A stretch of 64,000 bases of DNA from the NCBI GenBank assembly GCA_949710005.1, contig OX453287.1, forward strand, positions 14,308,366-14,372,365, read 5' to 3'. The stretch's first letter is position 1. Each line of letters starts with the position of its first letter. Positions 52,701-64,000 of the stretch are shown piece by piece. The position numbers and the translations under genes were made by a program. Source of the DNA: Ricordea florida. Lineage: Eukaryota; Cnidaria; Anthozoa; Corallimorpharia; Ricordeidae. The notes under the pieces were generated by a model. The model did not search any database. It was not told where the DNA came from and saw only the letters and a program-made list of their open reading frames with translations.

Positions 52701-55700
52701 CGCCCCTTACATGAAAATCTGGAAAACACGGCACTTTTGGTTTATTTTACCAACTGCTTTTTTCGAAAACAAGTCAAAGCAAAACATTTCCAATGGATTG
52801 GAACAGAAAATCCAACCATACTACTGACACTGCGAAAGAAATTACACCCACGAAACAGGGAATTTGGAAAATATGGTGTAGTTGAAGGAATTGTTCGCAA
52901 ACTTGGCTTTATTGTTGAATGGCGGGCGCCGTGGAGATCGAAGAAAAACAAGGGTAGGCGAACTTTAGTTCCAGTTGCAAGAACAGGTTGAACTGACTGA
53001 ACCGAATTCTTTTGAGCTATAAATCGAGCGATAGTATGGGATGACTCGAACAGTTGTTCAACAGTTAGTCGTCTACTGTACCACTGGAGCGATTTATCGT
53101 TTGAGTAGTTTATTGTTTTTGGCTTGGAAAAGTTTCTCAACCGGCAGCTTTAAAGACAAGGGGAAGTGTACCTTGTGCAAAACCAGCCTTTTTGCACATT
53201 TCAGTGGGGAGATTTTCAAGAATTTGATTGCCCAAGGGTTCGTAAGTTTTGCTCACCTCCATGCCAAAAACACAAGCAGCTTATTTTGTTGATTTTCTGT
53301 TTATCCGGAGCTACAATTGCGACTAGCTACTTTAAAATTACGATGTCACTGGATTATAAAAACGAGTTTGTTTGTTTTCCATGGAAATTAAATAAAGAAA
53401 ACACCGAACACTGAATGTTTCCGTTTCTTAATTGTGATCCAAAAATCGGACGACAAATATCGCTTCGGACGGGGGTTATTGCGTGATACCCGTCCTCCGA
53501 TTTTGTACCACGTGACTCAAAATAGCCAATAAAATTGCTCAAAAATTAATCGGTGGGTTATAAGAGCTGATATAGTATGAGTAGGGAACCAATCAGAGCG
53601 CGCGTTTGCTCATATACAAGGGTTGCAGATATAATAAACATGGATATTGCACTGTGATGGTTCACGCTATGATACGTTGGCATCTGGCAAAAAAAATAAA
53701 AAAATTGGGGTTTTTTGCAGAAAATACTTTCATTGGTCAAAACAATTACAACTTTTGTCGAGCTCGAAGACTAGTTTTTAAACTTTGCATGAAATTCCGA
53801 TTGTGTGAGCACACATATTTGCGACGAGACGAGACAGGAGAGTCACGAATACGAAACACCTTCTCCAATTTGGTTTCCGAAATTGTCGAAAAAAATTTAC
53901 AAAACCTACTCCAACATCAACAATTAGAACGGACAAAGAAGACTACAAATATGTTTATTTCAAATTTTCTTGAAAAATTTTGTTGCCTTTGTTAACCGTT
54001 TTCTTAAAAATTATTGAAACCACGTTTGTCAAAACCACACTTTTCGATTATGAGCGATGTAATTGTCGATGAATGTTTTTTTTTATAGCGTTGCTAAATT
54101 TGGCCTCCTTGAAATGATACAATTAAAAAAAAACATATTCTTAGTTACCTTGTTTCTGTAAAATATTTGCCAAACGCCAAACCCAAACGACAAACGAAGA
54201 GCACCGTACAGTACAACAACAAACCGGTTGGACCAGTTGGTGTAAACAAGCTCGGCATCGCAGTAGGAAGAAATTAGGAAAGTCAAGCAAAGTTTTTCCA
54301 CCAATACATCAGTGATTCTGTACGAATCATAAACACAATTCTGTGATACAGTGACAGAATCCTTAACTCATATATGAGCGATTTCAGAGAAACGAGCTGA
54401 CGCTCACGTCTTTCTAATACGCTTCCATCGGCTGTTCAGTTACGCTACTGCAGCGATGTTCTTTGCGAAGCCTGGAGCAGTCTTCCGCACTATAAGACTA
54501 CCTTTGAAGCCATCAATTCAGCTCTCAGCAACTGTGCAAAATACAATGGAGTTGTTGTCAGTTGCTGTGACTCAGATCGAAAACTCCTGTAACAAGATGC
54601 AGTTGGACTACATATCAATAAATGGCACTATTTGGACCATTTTGATGCATTCCGCAAAGTGATTCTGACCTACATTGATCAAACATTATGCCAGATTGTG
54701 AATTTTAAATTCTTTTTAGGTGAATGGCAAAATATTGCCAAATTTTAAAGCTTCGCAGAACATTTGTCCTTTCAATTGTTATAAGTATGGATCACTAATC
54801 CATCTGAGTTTGATTCCTTTGAGGAATTTTTCGACAGCAGTTTAATCAATTGATGATTGAAAGCATGTGCGCAAACTGACTGAGGAGAATCTTTTTTTTT
54901 TTTGATCAGGCATAATTAAGGTTTATAGCGTGTGTAACAGTTGTAGCTATGTTATAATGAAAGCCAATGGTCAATGCTCTAGCTGTGCATATATATCTAG
55001 TTCTGGATGCAATTGGATAGCTGGGGGAGCATTCTGCAGGCTATAGTCGGTCTTGGCTCCGCCTCGACCAACTTTTACGCCCGCTTCGTGCTCTCCCAAC
55101 TATCCTCGTGCACCCAGAACTAGATAAATGCACACTAAGCATTGACCATTGCTTGAGAAACGCCTGTTTTGTCTTTCTCAATAAAAGCGCTCGGGTTTAG
55201 GAATTACTTCAGTCCATCATACTTTCATCCGGCCAATTACTGAATATGCCTGCCCCTTTTTTAATGACGGCTTACTTGTGTATCTTTCTCTCCAGTCCGA
55301 GGCAGTGCAAAAGAGAGCAATGCGTATCATTTTCCATGTTTTTTTGTACGAAGAAGCGCTTGTTATGACAAGTCTTACCACTCTGTCAGACTACTAAATG
55401 ATCGGCAGTTCACAATTTTCTCTTCTCTTCTCTGTTAAAAATTATTCCACGGAACACAAACTATATCCATTATTCAGACAACTGTATGGTTTCTGTGTAT
55501 TTTACTAACATGTTTAGAATTGTGAACTGCCGGCCCTTTAGTAGTTTGAATCCGTGACCGGCAGTCGATCGTATTGTTGAATATTGTTTTTAAGTGTCAC
55601 AAAACATGGTTTCGTTTTCTGAGTCCAGCGTAAACCACTAACGCTACACTTGAGATCTATAAAGCAATTCAAGATTAGCTGTTTTCGATTTGTTAAATTT

Positions 55701-58700
55701 ACTGAGAATATAGGACTGCCGGTCATTTAGTGTTTTGAAAACGTTGACCGGTTACCGGCCATATAGCCACAGCTTCTTTTGCCGTAAGTCTTTTGGTTTT
55801 GCCATGTGTGTGTGTGTGTGTGTTTTTTTTTGCGTGAGTATTTTAATTTTGCCTTGAGGTTCTTTCTTTTGCCGTGACAGTTGTGGGCTACCCTAATATT
55901 CAAAGTTACTATTCAAAATTATCTACTCGATCAATAACCGCTCCTGTCCAGATCTGGCATCAGTATGGAATTTCTTGCAGCGAATCGCAGACGCTCTCTC
56001 TCGCTTCTCGCGTTTGCAGTGAGCGATTAGAGGCGGTTGTATTGGTATGCTAGGAATTTTTGGACTTGAGAAAAAATGTTTTCTTACTTATAAGAAAATT
56101 TGCAAGAATTGTATCTTCTAATCTTGCTGTACATTTTTATTACATGGTGGTCAATTCCTAGGGCCATCTTCTACGTTTGACGCTTCAATGTGTCGCATAT
56201 GTGCAGCTTTACTTATCTCTTCTAGAACAACAACAACTAACCATTCATAAGCCAAATCAAACTAGTTACTCGGGCTTGCTTACAAAGCAAAGCCCGAGTC
56301 TAAAAATGCTAGCGGTTTGGTCGTCAAATGGGGGGTCATGGTCCCAGGCGTTCCTCGTGGAGAGCGTGGAAACTAGGGATGACTAATCGTGCATGCGGCA
56401 TGCGACTATGCGACGTGTTTGGTCTTCGGGAGTCGAGTTTGGTATGCAATGCAGCGTTTTCTGAGGAAGATTTTCGAAAGAATCATGAATTTTACGCTCA
56501 TATCTCATACAGATCCACACACCATTCGTGGTAGGCCCACACCAAAAGAAGTTGAGCGTTTTCGTGAAATACGGCTTTATTTACGATTTAAACAATTTTG
56601 TAACGCACAATTACTAATGATTCCATAACTTCTATTGAGTAAGATCATATTTTAGTAGTGACTATCAATTTGCTTGTATCGCAGCTTATAAACCAACAGA
56701 TAAACAGCTTGGGCTGCCTGTGGTGCCAACTTCGAGCATTCTGCGGCGTTTTGCGCGCGGCGTGGCGTTCCGTATCTTGATTAAGTACGTCGGTTCACTC
56801 CAATTTTGCACTTTCAAAAACCAAGTTTAGCAGTAAACTAAGAGCACAGAAGCTTCACAATACACGAACCAAGCAAGCCCGAGTTAACGCTACGGGGAGC
56901 GTCTAGTTAGAATAGTAAAGACTAAACGAGCTGAGTATTTTCGATATTTAATTTGCAATCTCTGGGTTGTTGCACGCCACAAAGGAGAAAAAAACTGATA
57001 AAGATGATATAAGGTATATAATTATGCAATAATTAAAGAATTAAAGCTCGTCAATCTGAACAAATACAGAAAAACGAAACCGAATAAGGTAAACCATTTA
57101 TCAATTGTTGTGTCGTGAGCTAATGAAGAATACTAAGCCAATTTTAAACGTAAGTAGGTAAGAAATGTTTCATCATTACTCTCTTATACATAATATACTA
57201 ATAAAAACTTTTTAAAGGGATGTCCATAATGTTCGCATGATAAAAAGTATCTTATATACGAGGCTAAAAGGTTAAAAAATTTGTAAAGTTAAAAAGTAAA
57301 AACCAAACGTTTTCGACTGTTTACCATCATCATCATCATCATCATGAACGTCTGCACGCATGTATATATATCTTATGTAATTCCCGTTGGGAAAAGTTTG
57401 GACACATAAGAAATGACTTGTTTGTTCAAACTGGGGCGGAATTGTTAAATCATTAGCCCCTCAACGATCCTACGCTTGTGGAATGTCTGTGCTGAGGAGA
57501 GAACACGCCAGGTGAAAGAATGTGATGGGTTTTCTCGCAAGTGTTTTGCAGGTTCAGAGGTGTGAGTAGGATTTGAATGTTCCGCAATTCGTTCTGCTAA
57601 ATTTCTCACAGTCTCGCCAATATAATCAGCACCACAAGAACAATCTCCTTTGTAAACAACTTTGGATCTGTGAGTGTTTTTGTCTTTGTTGTTAAAGAGG
57701 CTTTTGATTCGCCATGTTTGCCATAGGATTATAAAGATGAAGTTGAAATTAGTGAACTTGTTGAGTTTTTTGATAAACGTTTTACTGAGTTTTTCGTATT
57801 TACCACAAAACGGGAGCTTGATGAAAACTTTCTTAAATTCTTCGGAAAAGAAAATCCGGAATGATGTTGTTGTCATGTGAAGAGCCGGTTAGAAAAGTGT
57901 TGATTGTATGCGAGAAAAAACGTTTAGGATAACCTACTTTGATGAAAGAAGTTTCTAAAGTTTTAATGTCCTTCTCAAAATCGGTAGAGATGCGTTCGGC
58001 TCTGTGGAGTGCGCCAGTGATGCAATTCTGACGCTGTATTCATTCTCTGTGAGAGGAAGTAAGTAAGAGGCTAGGAATTTAGCTGTTTCGTCATAAAAGG
58101 TTCCACAATTGCTGACAATCGGTCGAAGTTTCAGATTGTCCTTCGTAATTTGCCTGGAATTTGTGGATTTTAGCAGTCCCATAGAGGAAAGCAGGCTGAT
58201 TTGAAATCGGCTTGATCTTATCCAGTGGCAGAGATGACTTGAAGTTCCGGGTCAGAAAATTTTGAAAAGATTTAAGGCCTTTTAATGTGTTGTCATCAGT
58301 CTCAACGTATTTCTCGTTAGTTATGCCTTCTACGATCATAGCTTCAAGTTTGTTGACGTCGTCAGCACGTTGCATAATGACGACAGATGAATCTTTATCG
58401 CCAGAGAGGACTACTAAGTCGGGATCTGATGATGGCAAACCGCCGTTTTTAACCCTGATGATGGCACACAGCCGAAAACGTTTGGTTTTTACTTTTTAAC
58501 TTTACAAATTTTTTAACCTTTAGGCCTTGTATATAAGATAAGAACTTTTTAATTCCTCATCTAGATAATTCCAAACAGATGGACCAGGGACGTGACCTAA
58601 ATTTACAGCTATTAACTCTAATATGATCAATGTGATAATAATCTATAAATATCAGTGAATATTAACATAAATATCAATATAATTCATTGCTGTCACGCGT

Positions 58701-61432
58701 ATGAAGCCAAGGTCTTCATACATAAGCTCAGTTATGGCTCACTCCATGTACTTTGGTCCTACCTTTATCTCCATCATAGGACTAACTCGACAACAGATGT
58801 CTCCAGATGAGCAGTATTCTGGGTTTGACGGTGTAAGTTCAACGTAATCATTGGGGCATTTGCTGCCCTTAAAACAAGCAAACTGGTGACTGTTGGCTAA
58901 CAAGCGATCGCATGCACCACTTGTCGTTCGAGCTATCGAGGAAATAGAGAGCAAAAGAAGGAACATTAAAACCAGGATGTTTCATGGAAACTTGTAAGGT
59001 CCATTCAACGTATCAAACGTAGAATATCCGATATACGACATCTTGGCTCTTGAAAGTCTGCGGCAAGATGCCATGATATGAGTTAAACGCTGGAACATAC
59101 TTAAGTCAAACTCATTCACAACAATGTTTATTGATAAATGCATATAGACAAAACACAGTAACCAACATCTTCAGTCCACTTCATGTAGAGAAGGAAAGAC
59201 CCGATGGATATTCATGTCGGATGACACTTAAAGTACATTAACGTACATGTGTGGGTCAAAGTCACTGTTCAGTGATTCAACCCTTTGTTACCCTTTCTAG
59301 GCCAACTAAAAACTAAATTGAGAACCAACCTTAAAGTGGAAATACAGTGAGGTTATAAAACAGTCAAAAGCTGACAGAAACCAAATAAAACCCACGGTAG
59401 AGTTGTTATGGAAAAGATTGTAATTCATCGTGGTAACCTCAGTGATAATATAAATTAGTTCTATGGTCTCACGACGGAGTCACTTGGGTGGTGGTATAAC
59501 GTTATTAATAGTTTATGGATTCATTTAGTTTTCTTGTGCTTTGATACTTAGGTTCTACCTCGAATATTTACTCATGATCAGTTGCCAGCATTGGCATTCA
59601 CACGGCACATGTTAAGACCGAAAAGTGCTGTATAAACGAACTTGTTTGCAGTGACTTTTGCGATACAAAACAACTACGCAATTCTTCAGAAACTTACTCA
59701 AGCATAATTACAAATCTAAGAACAGTCAGTAATATACTTTATAAAAAATAAACTCCAGCTGATATGATAGTTGGTTCTGCAAACGTCTTATTAATAACTC
59801 TTAAATTGTTGAATTTTGGGAAACAGGAGGCAGAAATCTAATTTTGTATGTATAGCATGGATAAAAAAGCGCGCGCGAATTTGTGCAGTAATCTAATTAG
59901 AATATACCCGTTGTGGACATTTAAAATTTGAAATTGATTTGTTAATGCTTAAAGTTTGCGAAATATTTGATTTAGCACCGATTGTAATCTTATAGCCAGT
60001 TAGCCCAAGATAAGGAACGTATTTAACTGTGCTGTTTTTTTTTTGTATTCAAGTTTACGCCGCGACCGCTGACCATTCAGGTACTATCTATCAGTTCTTT
60101 AGTGCTCAATGTGTCTGTAATTGGTCTAGCTTGAATTGGGTATCATTTTGAAGTCATTATAACTAATCGACAAGGTTTCTTATACGATCTGAATTTGAAT
60201 GATTAATTATGATTTCCCGAGGATGATTGTAAGTTTTTTTTTCATCCTTTTACCGTCCACATTAATACCAACTCTGTAACCATTTTGAGAAATCTGATTG
60301 GCTCTTCAGTTCGGGATATTAAGCACTATCCACCTCCTAGGAGGTGAATAATGCTGAGGCTTCTGGGTGATCATTTTGTAAGTGAGTTCCAGTCAGAGGA
60401 ATACAAAATGGCTTCGAAATAAATAAAAATTATTGGTGGCGTCAATTCTCGCTTTACAGCTGTTTCCGAGGGGCGTCATGAAGGAAGTTAAGCAAAAAAC
60501 CACGACAACAAAAAGGTCGACCAGAAAGACATCAAACGATAGCGGTAAATTACGACACAATGAAACTGCACGAGCAAAATGCCTTCTGGTAAGTTTCTTC
60601 GCCGTACGTCCTTTCCAAAACAACAACGTGGAATAAGAATATTTCAAGCATCTCTGGGACGTCAGTGCTGAACGGCAAAAGTCTGAATGAAATTCGACAA
60701 GAGAAAATGGGGTAAAAGATCGCATCTTGCATACTAGGTTCTCTTACTATGATAAGGGCACAGAATCTATGTTTAGATCCGGAAACTATTTTAACTGGCC
60801 AATGGCTGATATCCTTCTCGTCACGTGGTTATAATTTTAATACGCCATGGGGATCTTGCTTCGTTTGACGTCGACTTTACACTTGCGGTATTGGGAAATC
60901 GCGCAGCAAGGAACCAGGTATAAATAGATTCCACTCCAAAAATAGATTCTGTCCCCTTGTCATACCAGAGGGGTGATGTTCTCTTTCCACATTTTCTCTT
61001 GAATTCGAACAGTAACAAGGGAAATATTTTCCCATTCGGTAAGAAAAAGGAAACAAAATCATCTTGAAACGAGCCCGCCGCCAGCCGCACAATAGTTAAG
61101 CAATTAAATTATTTCACTGGTTCCGTTGTCCTCGACGTTGCCATCGTGTTTGCTTAAGCTCTATACTGAGGCTGCTTTCTATATAAACAATTTTTCTCTT
61201 CACCCTCTGTGAATAGTGGCTTCAGGAATATTTAACTGACTGCTTCCCAGCTCTATACATATTCTGCCATTATTCACCTTGATTTCTGAGAATAATTGTT
61301 AAATATACATATCACTGCTCGTTTTATGACCTTCTGATGAAAAAATGTTAAAAATTGCCTACCGAATATCAGCAAAACCAGGAAAGTGGGGAGAACAAGT
61401 GAAAATGCCATCTTTGTACTCTTGGCGGCCAT
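49779..61432 (-). CDS. Gene 2: small secreted cysteine-rich protein, three exons
   Basis: Exons on the minus strand: 61432-61363, 58932-58763, 49910-49779. Donors are TTCG|GTAGGC and AAAG|GTAGGA; acceptors are CGATAG|C and TTCACAG|G. Phases are 1 and 0, as in gene 1. The predicted product is 123 residues. The signal peptide includes AFSLVLPTFLVLLIF. The cysteine pattern is C-x11-C-x5-C-x14-C-x5-CC, plus C-x4-C in exon 3. Exon 3 is nearly identical to that of gene 1 (VLESPCLDQPCDSDTSKR at the start, SSTHQSKRN at the end), whereas exon 2 is much more diverged apart from the cysteines and FACFKG. Intron 2 (8.85 kb) holds LINE, MITE and Penelope-like copies. Function unknown; secreted. Confidence 0.75.
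50085..50880 (+). pseudogene. CR1/Jockey-type LINE 3' part, decayed
   Basis: Frame pieces on +: RFYADNTQLY (the catalytic FADD-type box with D to N), LVHAFISSEQDNFNSLLYGL, PKYLLNRLRSVQNTAARML, and LRNQLPLELRSVTSVDQLKR. This is the usual order at the C-terminal half of a CR1/L2-like reverse transcriptase. Several frameshifts. Lies antisense in intron 2 of gene 2. Confidence 0.7.
51060..52140. repeat. Left arm of a long inverted repeat (with LINE end)
   Basis: 51075-51600 is matched in reverse by 55540-56035 (for example ctatatggccggtaaccg; cgctgggctcagaaaacgaa; gcgagagagagcgtctgtga). Further in, both arms carry a LINE C-terminus: minus strand 51996-51775 (IQKGAMRIIFPLMNYNEALN) and plus strand 55290-55390. 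The spacer is 52141-55229. Confidence 0.65.
52200..52226. repeat. (GATA)n microsatellite
   Basis: About six GATA units between the inverted-repeat arm and the foldback MITE. Confidence 0.8.
52328..52510. mobile_element. Foldback MITE
   Basis: aaataaaccccttccggcgg with ggaggataatgcccgcgg and ctgagagattgtcc is mirrored by ggacaatctctcagcca, gggcattatcctccc and ggaaggggtttattta. Arms are about 60-70 bp; the interior is non-coding. Confidence 0.7.
52511..54965. other. Spacer of the inverted repeat, no gene recognised
   Basis: Contains a 103-codon frame at 52680-52991 (start MSNILSQRPLHENLENTALL, end KKNKGRRTLVPVARTG) and a 129-codon frame at 53606-53995. Neither matches a family I know, though the first has a coding-like composition. 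53580-53640 resembles the end of the foldback complex at 28213-28560. Confidence 0.35.
54966..55151. mobile_element. Foldback MITE
   Basis: caatggtcaatgctctagct, atatctagttctggatgca and ggatagctgggggagca are mirrored by the reverse of 55085-55151. Arms are about 75 bp with small differences. Confidence 0.7.
55230..56035. repeat. Right arm of the long inverted repeat (with LINE end)
   Basis: Mirror of 51060-52140. On + it first gives the LINE C-terminus VQKRAMRIIFHVFLYEEALV (55300-55370), then the shared non-coding segments, including a (GT)n tract at 55808-55823 absent from the left arm. Confidence 0.65.
56262..56909. mobile_element. Element with ACTCGGGCTTGCTT ends
   Basis: ctagttactcgggcttgctt at the left and aagcaagcccgagttaacgc, then gagcgtctagtta at the right form inverted ends. 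The terminal gacgct...gagcg hairpin motif recurs at about 9282 and 34988. The interior (56328-56628) has overlapping short frames but no recognised domain. Confidence 0.5.
57240..58545 (-). mobile_element. Penelope-like element, internally deleted
   Basis: Minus strand. The reverse-transcriptase N-terminal part is 58438-57955, with LVVLSGDKDSSVVIMQRAD and LRPIVSNCGTFYDETAKFLA. The GIY-YIG endonuclease is at 57670-57445, with VVYKGDCSCGADYIGETVRN and FHKRRIVEGLMI. The catalytic palm of the reverse transcriptase, including the YxDD box, is missing between them, and frames are shifted. Both ends carry the same sequence in opposite orientation (ccaaacgttttcgactg at 57303; cagccgaaaacgtttgg at 58469). 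Such inverted terminal copies are common in this class. Confidence 0.8.
58546..58762. other. Unannotated end of gene 2 intron 2
   Basis: AT-rich, no feature recognised apart from the donor at 58762-58761. Confidence 0.4.
58933..60752. other. Gene 2 intron 1, proximal part
   Basis: Contains the block shared with gene 1 intron 1 (about 59040-59100). At 60410-60600 there is an ATG frame reading NSRFTAVSEGRH with damage and a ggtaagt donor, weakly like the first exon of the tyrosine-recombinase family seen at 47.7 kb. The rest shows no gene. Confidence 0.35.
60753..60963. mobile_element. MITE with GGGGACAGAATC ends, second copy
   Basis: Ends atgataagggcacagaatct and, reversed, atgacaaggggacagaatct. 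Same family as 22091-22257 but longer; the interior includes tttccggatc- and aaaatagttt-type sequence common to both. Confidence 0.65.
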
Positions 61433-61486
61433 GATTCCTCTAAAAGACAAACACGCAGTCCATTTCAGAATCCAAGTAAGTAACTC

Positions 61487-61530
61487 ATCAACTCATCAAC
61501 TGCTGACCAGTCAACACCGATTATGCTACT
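61487..61530 (-). promoter_or_regulatory. Conserved upstream block of gene 2
   Basis: The minus strand reads cataatcggtgttgactggt and cagcagttgatgagtt, matching 15179-15221 upstream of gene 1. In both genes a T-rich tract ending in tcttttag lies just before the ATG. Confidence 0.45.
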
Positions 61531-61809
61531 GCTCCATTTTTTTAATACTCGTTTTTAGCTCGTGAGTTTTAGCTCGAGAGCTCTTGTTATGGGTTTCGGG
61601 GTAACGCTTGTCAGCCAATCATTTTGGCTAATTCCAATAACCATAGAAACCATTGTATTTGCTCTTCGCATGTGTCTGGAACGTGACTGGAAGCACAGTC
61701 ATATTGGTTTCTTTCATCGACTAGAGGTGAGTTTCAGCATATATTCTAGTCTACTTTATAGTTTTTTGAACCATTGTTTTTCGTATTTATAAGAAAAAAT
61801 TATCTTTGG

Positions 61810-62870
61810 AATACTCGATCCGAAACCACCTGGTTTGTCAGACACAAACCGAAAGCGAAGCCTTTGTAGGATCGAAGACTCGATCCTCAAGACTGATTTA
61901 ATAATAATAAAATATTTATATAGCGCCAATCCACTATTTGTCCATGGCGCTTTACATTAAAATCATTAAATCATCTAAAATTAAAAGAGTTTTAAAAGCT
62001 TGTTTAAAAAGATATGTTTTTAAATGCCGTTTAAAAATGTCAGTCGAACTACTGGATTTTAGTTCAAGTGGGATCGAGTTCTATAGTCTTGGTGCTGCCA
62101 CAGCAAATGTTCTCTCTCCCTATGTTTCCAGTCTAGCTTTCGGGGTCGCCAGAACGTGTTGAGAGGACAATCTTAATTTCCGTTGAGAGGTGTTGTACTT
62201 AAGTAATTCACTGATATAGTAAGGGGCTGTTCCATTAAGAGCTTTGTAGACCAGTAGGTAACCAGTGGAGCTGTTTTAGGACAGGGGTGATATGACCAAA
62301 TTTCCTAGTACGTGTAACAACTCGAGCTGCTCTATTTTGAATAGATTGTAATCTTGAAAGTAGATGTTTTGGAAGACCATATAGCAGTGAATTGCAGCTA
62401 TCCAATTTCGCTGTAACAAATGCATGAACAACAATTTTAGCACTCTTCAGTCTCGTCACTGTACTTTCTGATTTTGGCGATATTTCTTATGTGATAATGA
62501 GAAGACTTGCAAATTGATTTTATGTGTTCCTCAAAGTTAAAACACTTATCAAAAATAACGCCAAGATTACGAGCTGAGGATGATGGTACAACTGTCACGT
62601 TGCCAATTTGAAGAGACTGTAAAGAAGGACTGGGACGATATCTTGAGCTGATAAGAACAACTTCAGTCTTGTCATGATTTAGTTCATTTGAGCTTGTTGA
62701 TGACCATCAGCATAGATATATAGATGCATAGATGCATTGATGACCATTTGTCAGACACAAGCACGTGCAGGATTGACAGACTCCATCTCGCTAAAACCGC
62801 CAGGTTTGTTAGACACAAACCGAAACCATTGTAGGATTGAAAGACTCAATCGTAAAATTCCCGGTTTGTT
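61810..62870. repeat. Short repeats flanking the LINE
   Basis: ggtttgtcagacacaaaccg at about 61831, with taggatcgaagactcgatc, recurs at about 62804 (ggtttgttagacacaaaccg; taggattgaaagactcaat) and in part near 62750. It carries internal hairpins (CGGTTTGT/ACAAACCG). The LINE appears to sit inside or beside this repeat. Confidence 0.55.
61920..62710 (-). pseudogene. CR1-type LINE 3' end, decayed
   Basis: Minus strand from about 62700: LGVIFDKCFNFEEHIKSICK, IVVHAFVTAKLDSCNSLLYG, LPKHLLSRLQSIQNRAARVV, LKQLHWLP, then APYYISELLKYNTSQRKLR and PLELKSSSSTDIFKRHLKTY. These are in the usual order for the thumb and C-terminus of a CR1/L2-like reverse transcriptase. Stops and shifts are present. The 3' tail has ggattggcgctatataaata (minus strand), a common CR1-type terminus. 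Confidence 0.8.
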
Positions 62871-64000
62871 ATTGTTTATCTCTTTATTTGTCATTGTTAT
62901 TGTTTATTGTTTATTTCAATTTATCATCAAATCGTTGAAATAGGCATTGCTATGTTGTGTTATTAAAATGTTGCGTTACTTAAAAAGTTGTTTTTAACTT
63001 TCCCACATTTCTCTTCATGATTTATTGTATAATTTGGCCCTCACACAAAGAGTAGATGAAGTAATCACGCCTTAATAGAGATCAAAACAAACGGCAGAAG
63101 TTCAAGCTTTGTAATCTGTGAAAACGGCTACAATTTCGAGACTGACTTTCGAATTCAAGTGTAAACCAGTTTCGTAGGAAGAAAGTTCGTGGCTGAACAA
63201 AAAGGACAAATCGAGACAGGATTCTTCTCGATGATTTCTTGGTAAAATCAAAAAAAAAATATCCGACACCATTCCCCTTAATGTTACCGTTTTTCCACTG
63301 ATACAATCTACCAAGGTCACTAAATCTATCTAATTTTCTGTCATCGCAACGTTAAATGCTCACGAGCTTCCATTGATAGGTCACCTTTGGTTTAAGATAT
63401 AGATGCTACTTTTCTTGAAATGGTGCTAAAACAGACGTGCTTTTGAGTCAATTTATAACTGTACCAATCAACAAAGAACAACAGTATATTGTTCTACTAG
63501 AGAAGCTCTTAAAAAATCCAGATTCACCGAGCATTGTCCTCGATTAAATGTTCCAGGGCTTCCTCTAAGCTGACATTGTCTTTATTATGAATACCATTTC
63601 CACAAAAAAAATAATAATAATAAAATGTAAACACAGGCAAAAAGTTACAGATCAAACCTAACAATTAATTAACTGAAAAAGGCTTGCCCGATGGGCACGC
63701 ACTCGCATTACCTCCTACCTTCCTTTGCCCAGATTCAGAAAGAGATTCCTTTGGGAAAATTTCACAAGCTATTTTACACTGCTGCCCTAGATAACCAGCA
63801 TTTTATTGCGATTCTTGGCAAGATGAAGTTTGTTTCATTATCTACAGTGATCTCAATTACGAAGTAGTACTAAGACCAGTGCCTTTGCACCTACGCGAGT
63901 TTAGTTAGTTAAAGAGATTCATTTCTTGGCTTATTATTCGGGTTTTCTTTGTGTTGACCTTGTGCCAGGAAAATAGTACTCACAAAAAGCAAACAAGAAA
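62871..64000. other. Unannotated right end
   Basis: No gene recognised. (AATA)n-like run at about 63610; otherwise chance-length frames. Confidence 0.4.

Noticed and set aside
52680..52991. Host gene in the 52.7-kb region
   Set aside because: Composition is coding-like, but no domain, splice partner or paralogue was visible. Reported only as an unassigned frame.
60433..60725. Overlapping open frames of 67 and 110 codons on both strands
   Set aside because: The minus-strand frame has no domain. The plus-strand frame is only weakly like a tyrosine-recombinase first exon and carries stops.

Overview
The window looks like nuclear DNA of a cnidarian, most likely a stony coral. This is inferred from spliced genes with GT-AG introns, AT-rich DNA, and mobile-element families that I recognise as typical of coral and anemone genomes: Helitron2/Helentron-like elements with a repetitive basic ORF, ISL2EU with a YqaJ nuclease, CR1/Jockey-type LINEs, Penelope-like elements, and a degenerate Maverick/Polinton-like viral element. 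There is no bacterial gene organisation.

The host content appears to be two paralogous, apparently intact three-exon genes for small secreted cysteine-rich proteins. Gene 1 lies on the + strand (exons at 15274-15343, 21825-21997 and 24551-24682). Gene 2 lies on the - strand (exons at 61432-61363, 58932-58763 and 49910-49779). Exon 1 is 70 nt and exon 3 is 132 nt in both. Intron phases (1, then 0), the stop position in retained intron 2, and a block upstream of the ATG are all conserved. The genes face each other tail to tail, and about 25 kb of transposon-rich DNA lies between them.

Layout. 1-2.5 kb: a LINE reverse transcriptase split by Helitron-like copy 1. 2.5-15.2 kb: repeat-rich DNA without recognisable genes, including a 251-bp tandem duplication and an array of short hairpins. 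15.3-24.7 kb: gene 1, whose first intron holds an ISL2EU transposon and a LINE and whose second intron holds MITEs, a tRNA-derived SINE and a foldback element. 26-29 kb: a gene-like fragment repeated at 47.5 kb, a perfect 80-bp-arm palindrome carrying two hammerhead-ribozyme-like motifs, and a foldback complex. 29.7-45.9 kb: a decayed viral-like element with capsid-like, TFIIB-like, packaging-ATPase-like, coiled-coil, membrane-protein and eIF5/eIF2-beta-like reading frames. Its capsid-like frame is split by an 8.6-kb element with 16-bp terminal inverted repeats and 6-bp target duplications. That insertion holds two Helitron-like copies around an NHL-repeat pseudogene. 46-50 kb: a minisatellite and a tyrosine-recombinase remnant. 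50-58.5 kb, inside gene 2 intron 2: LINE pieces, a pair of long inverted repeats and a Penelope-like element. 58.7-61.4 kb: gene 2 exons 2 and 1. 61.9-64 kb: a LINE 3' end and unrecognised DNA.

Apart from the two small secreted-protein genes, nearly every reading frame here belongs to a mobile or viral element, and most are broken.
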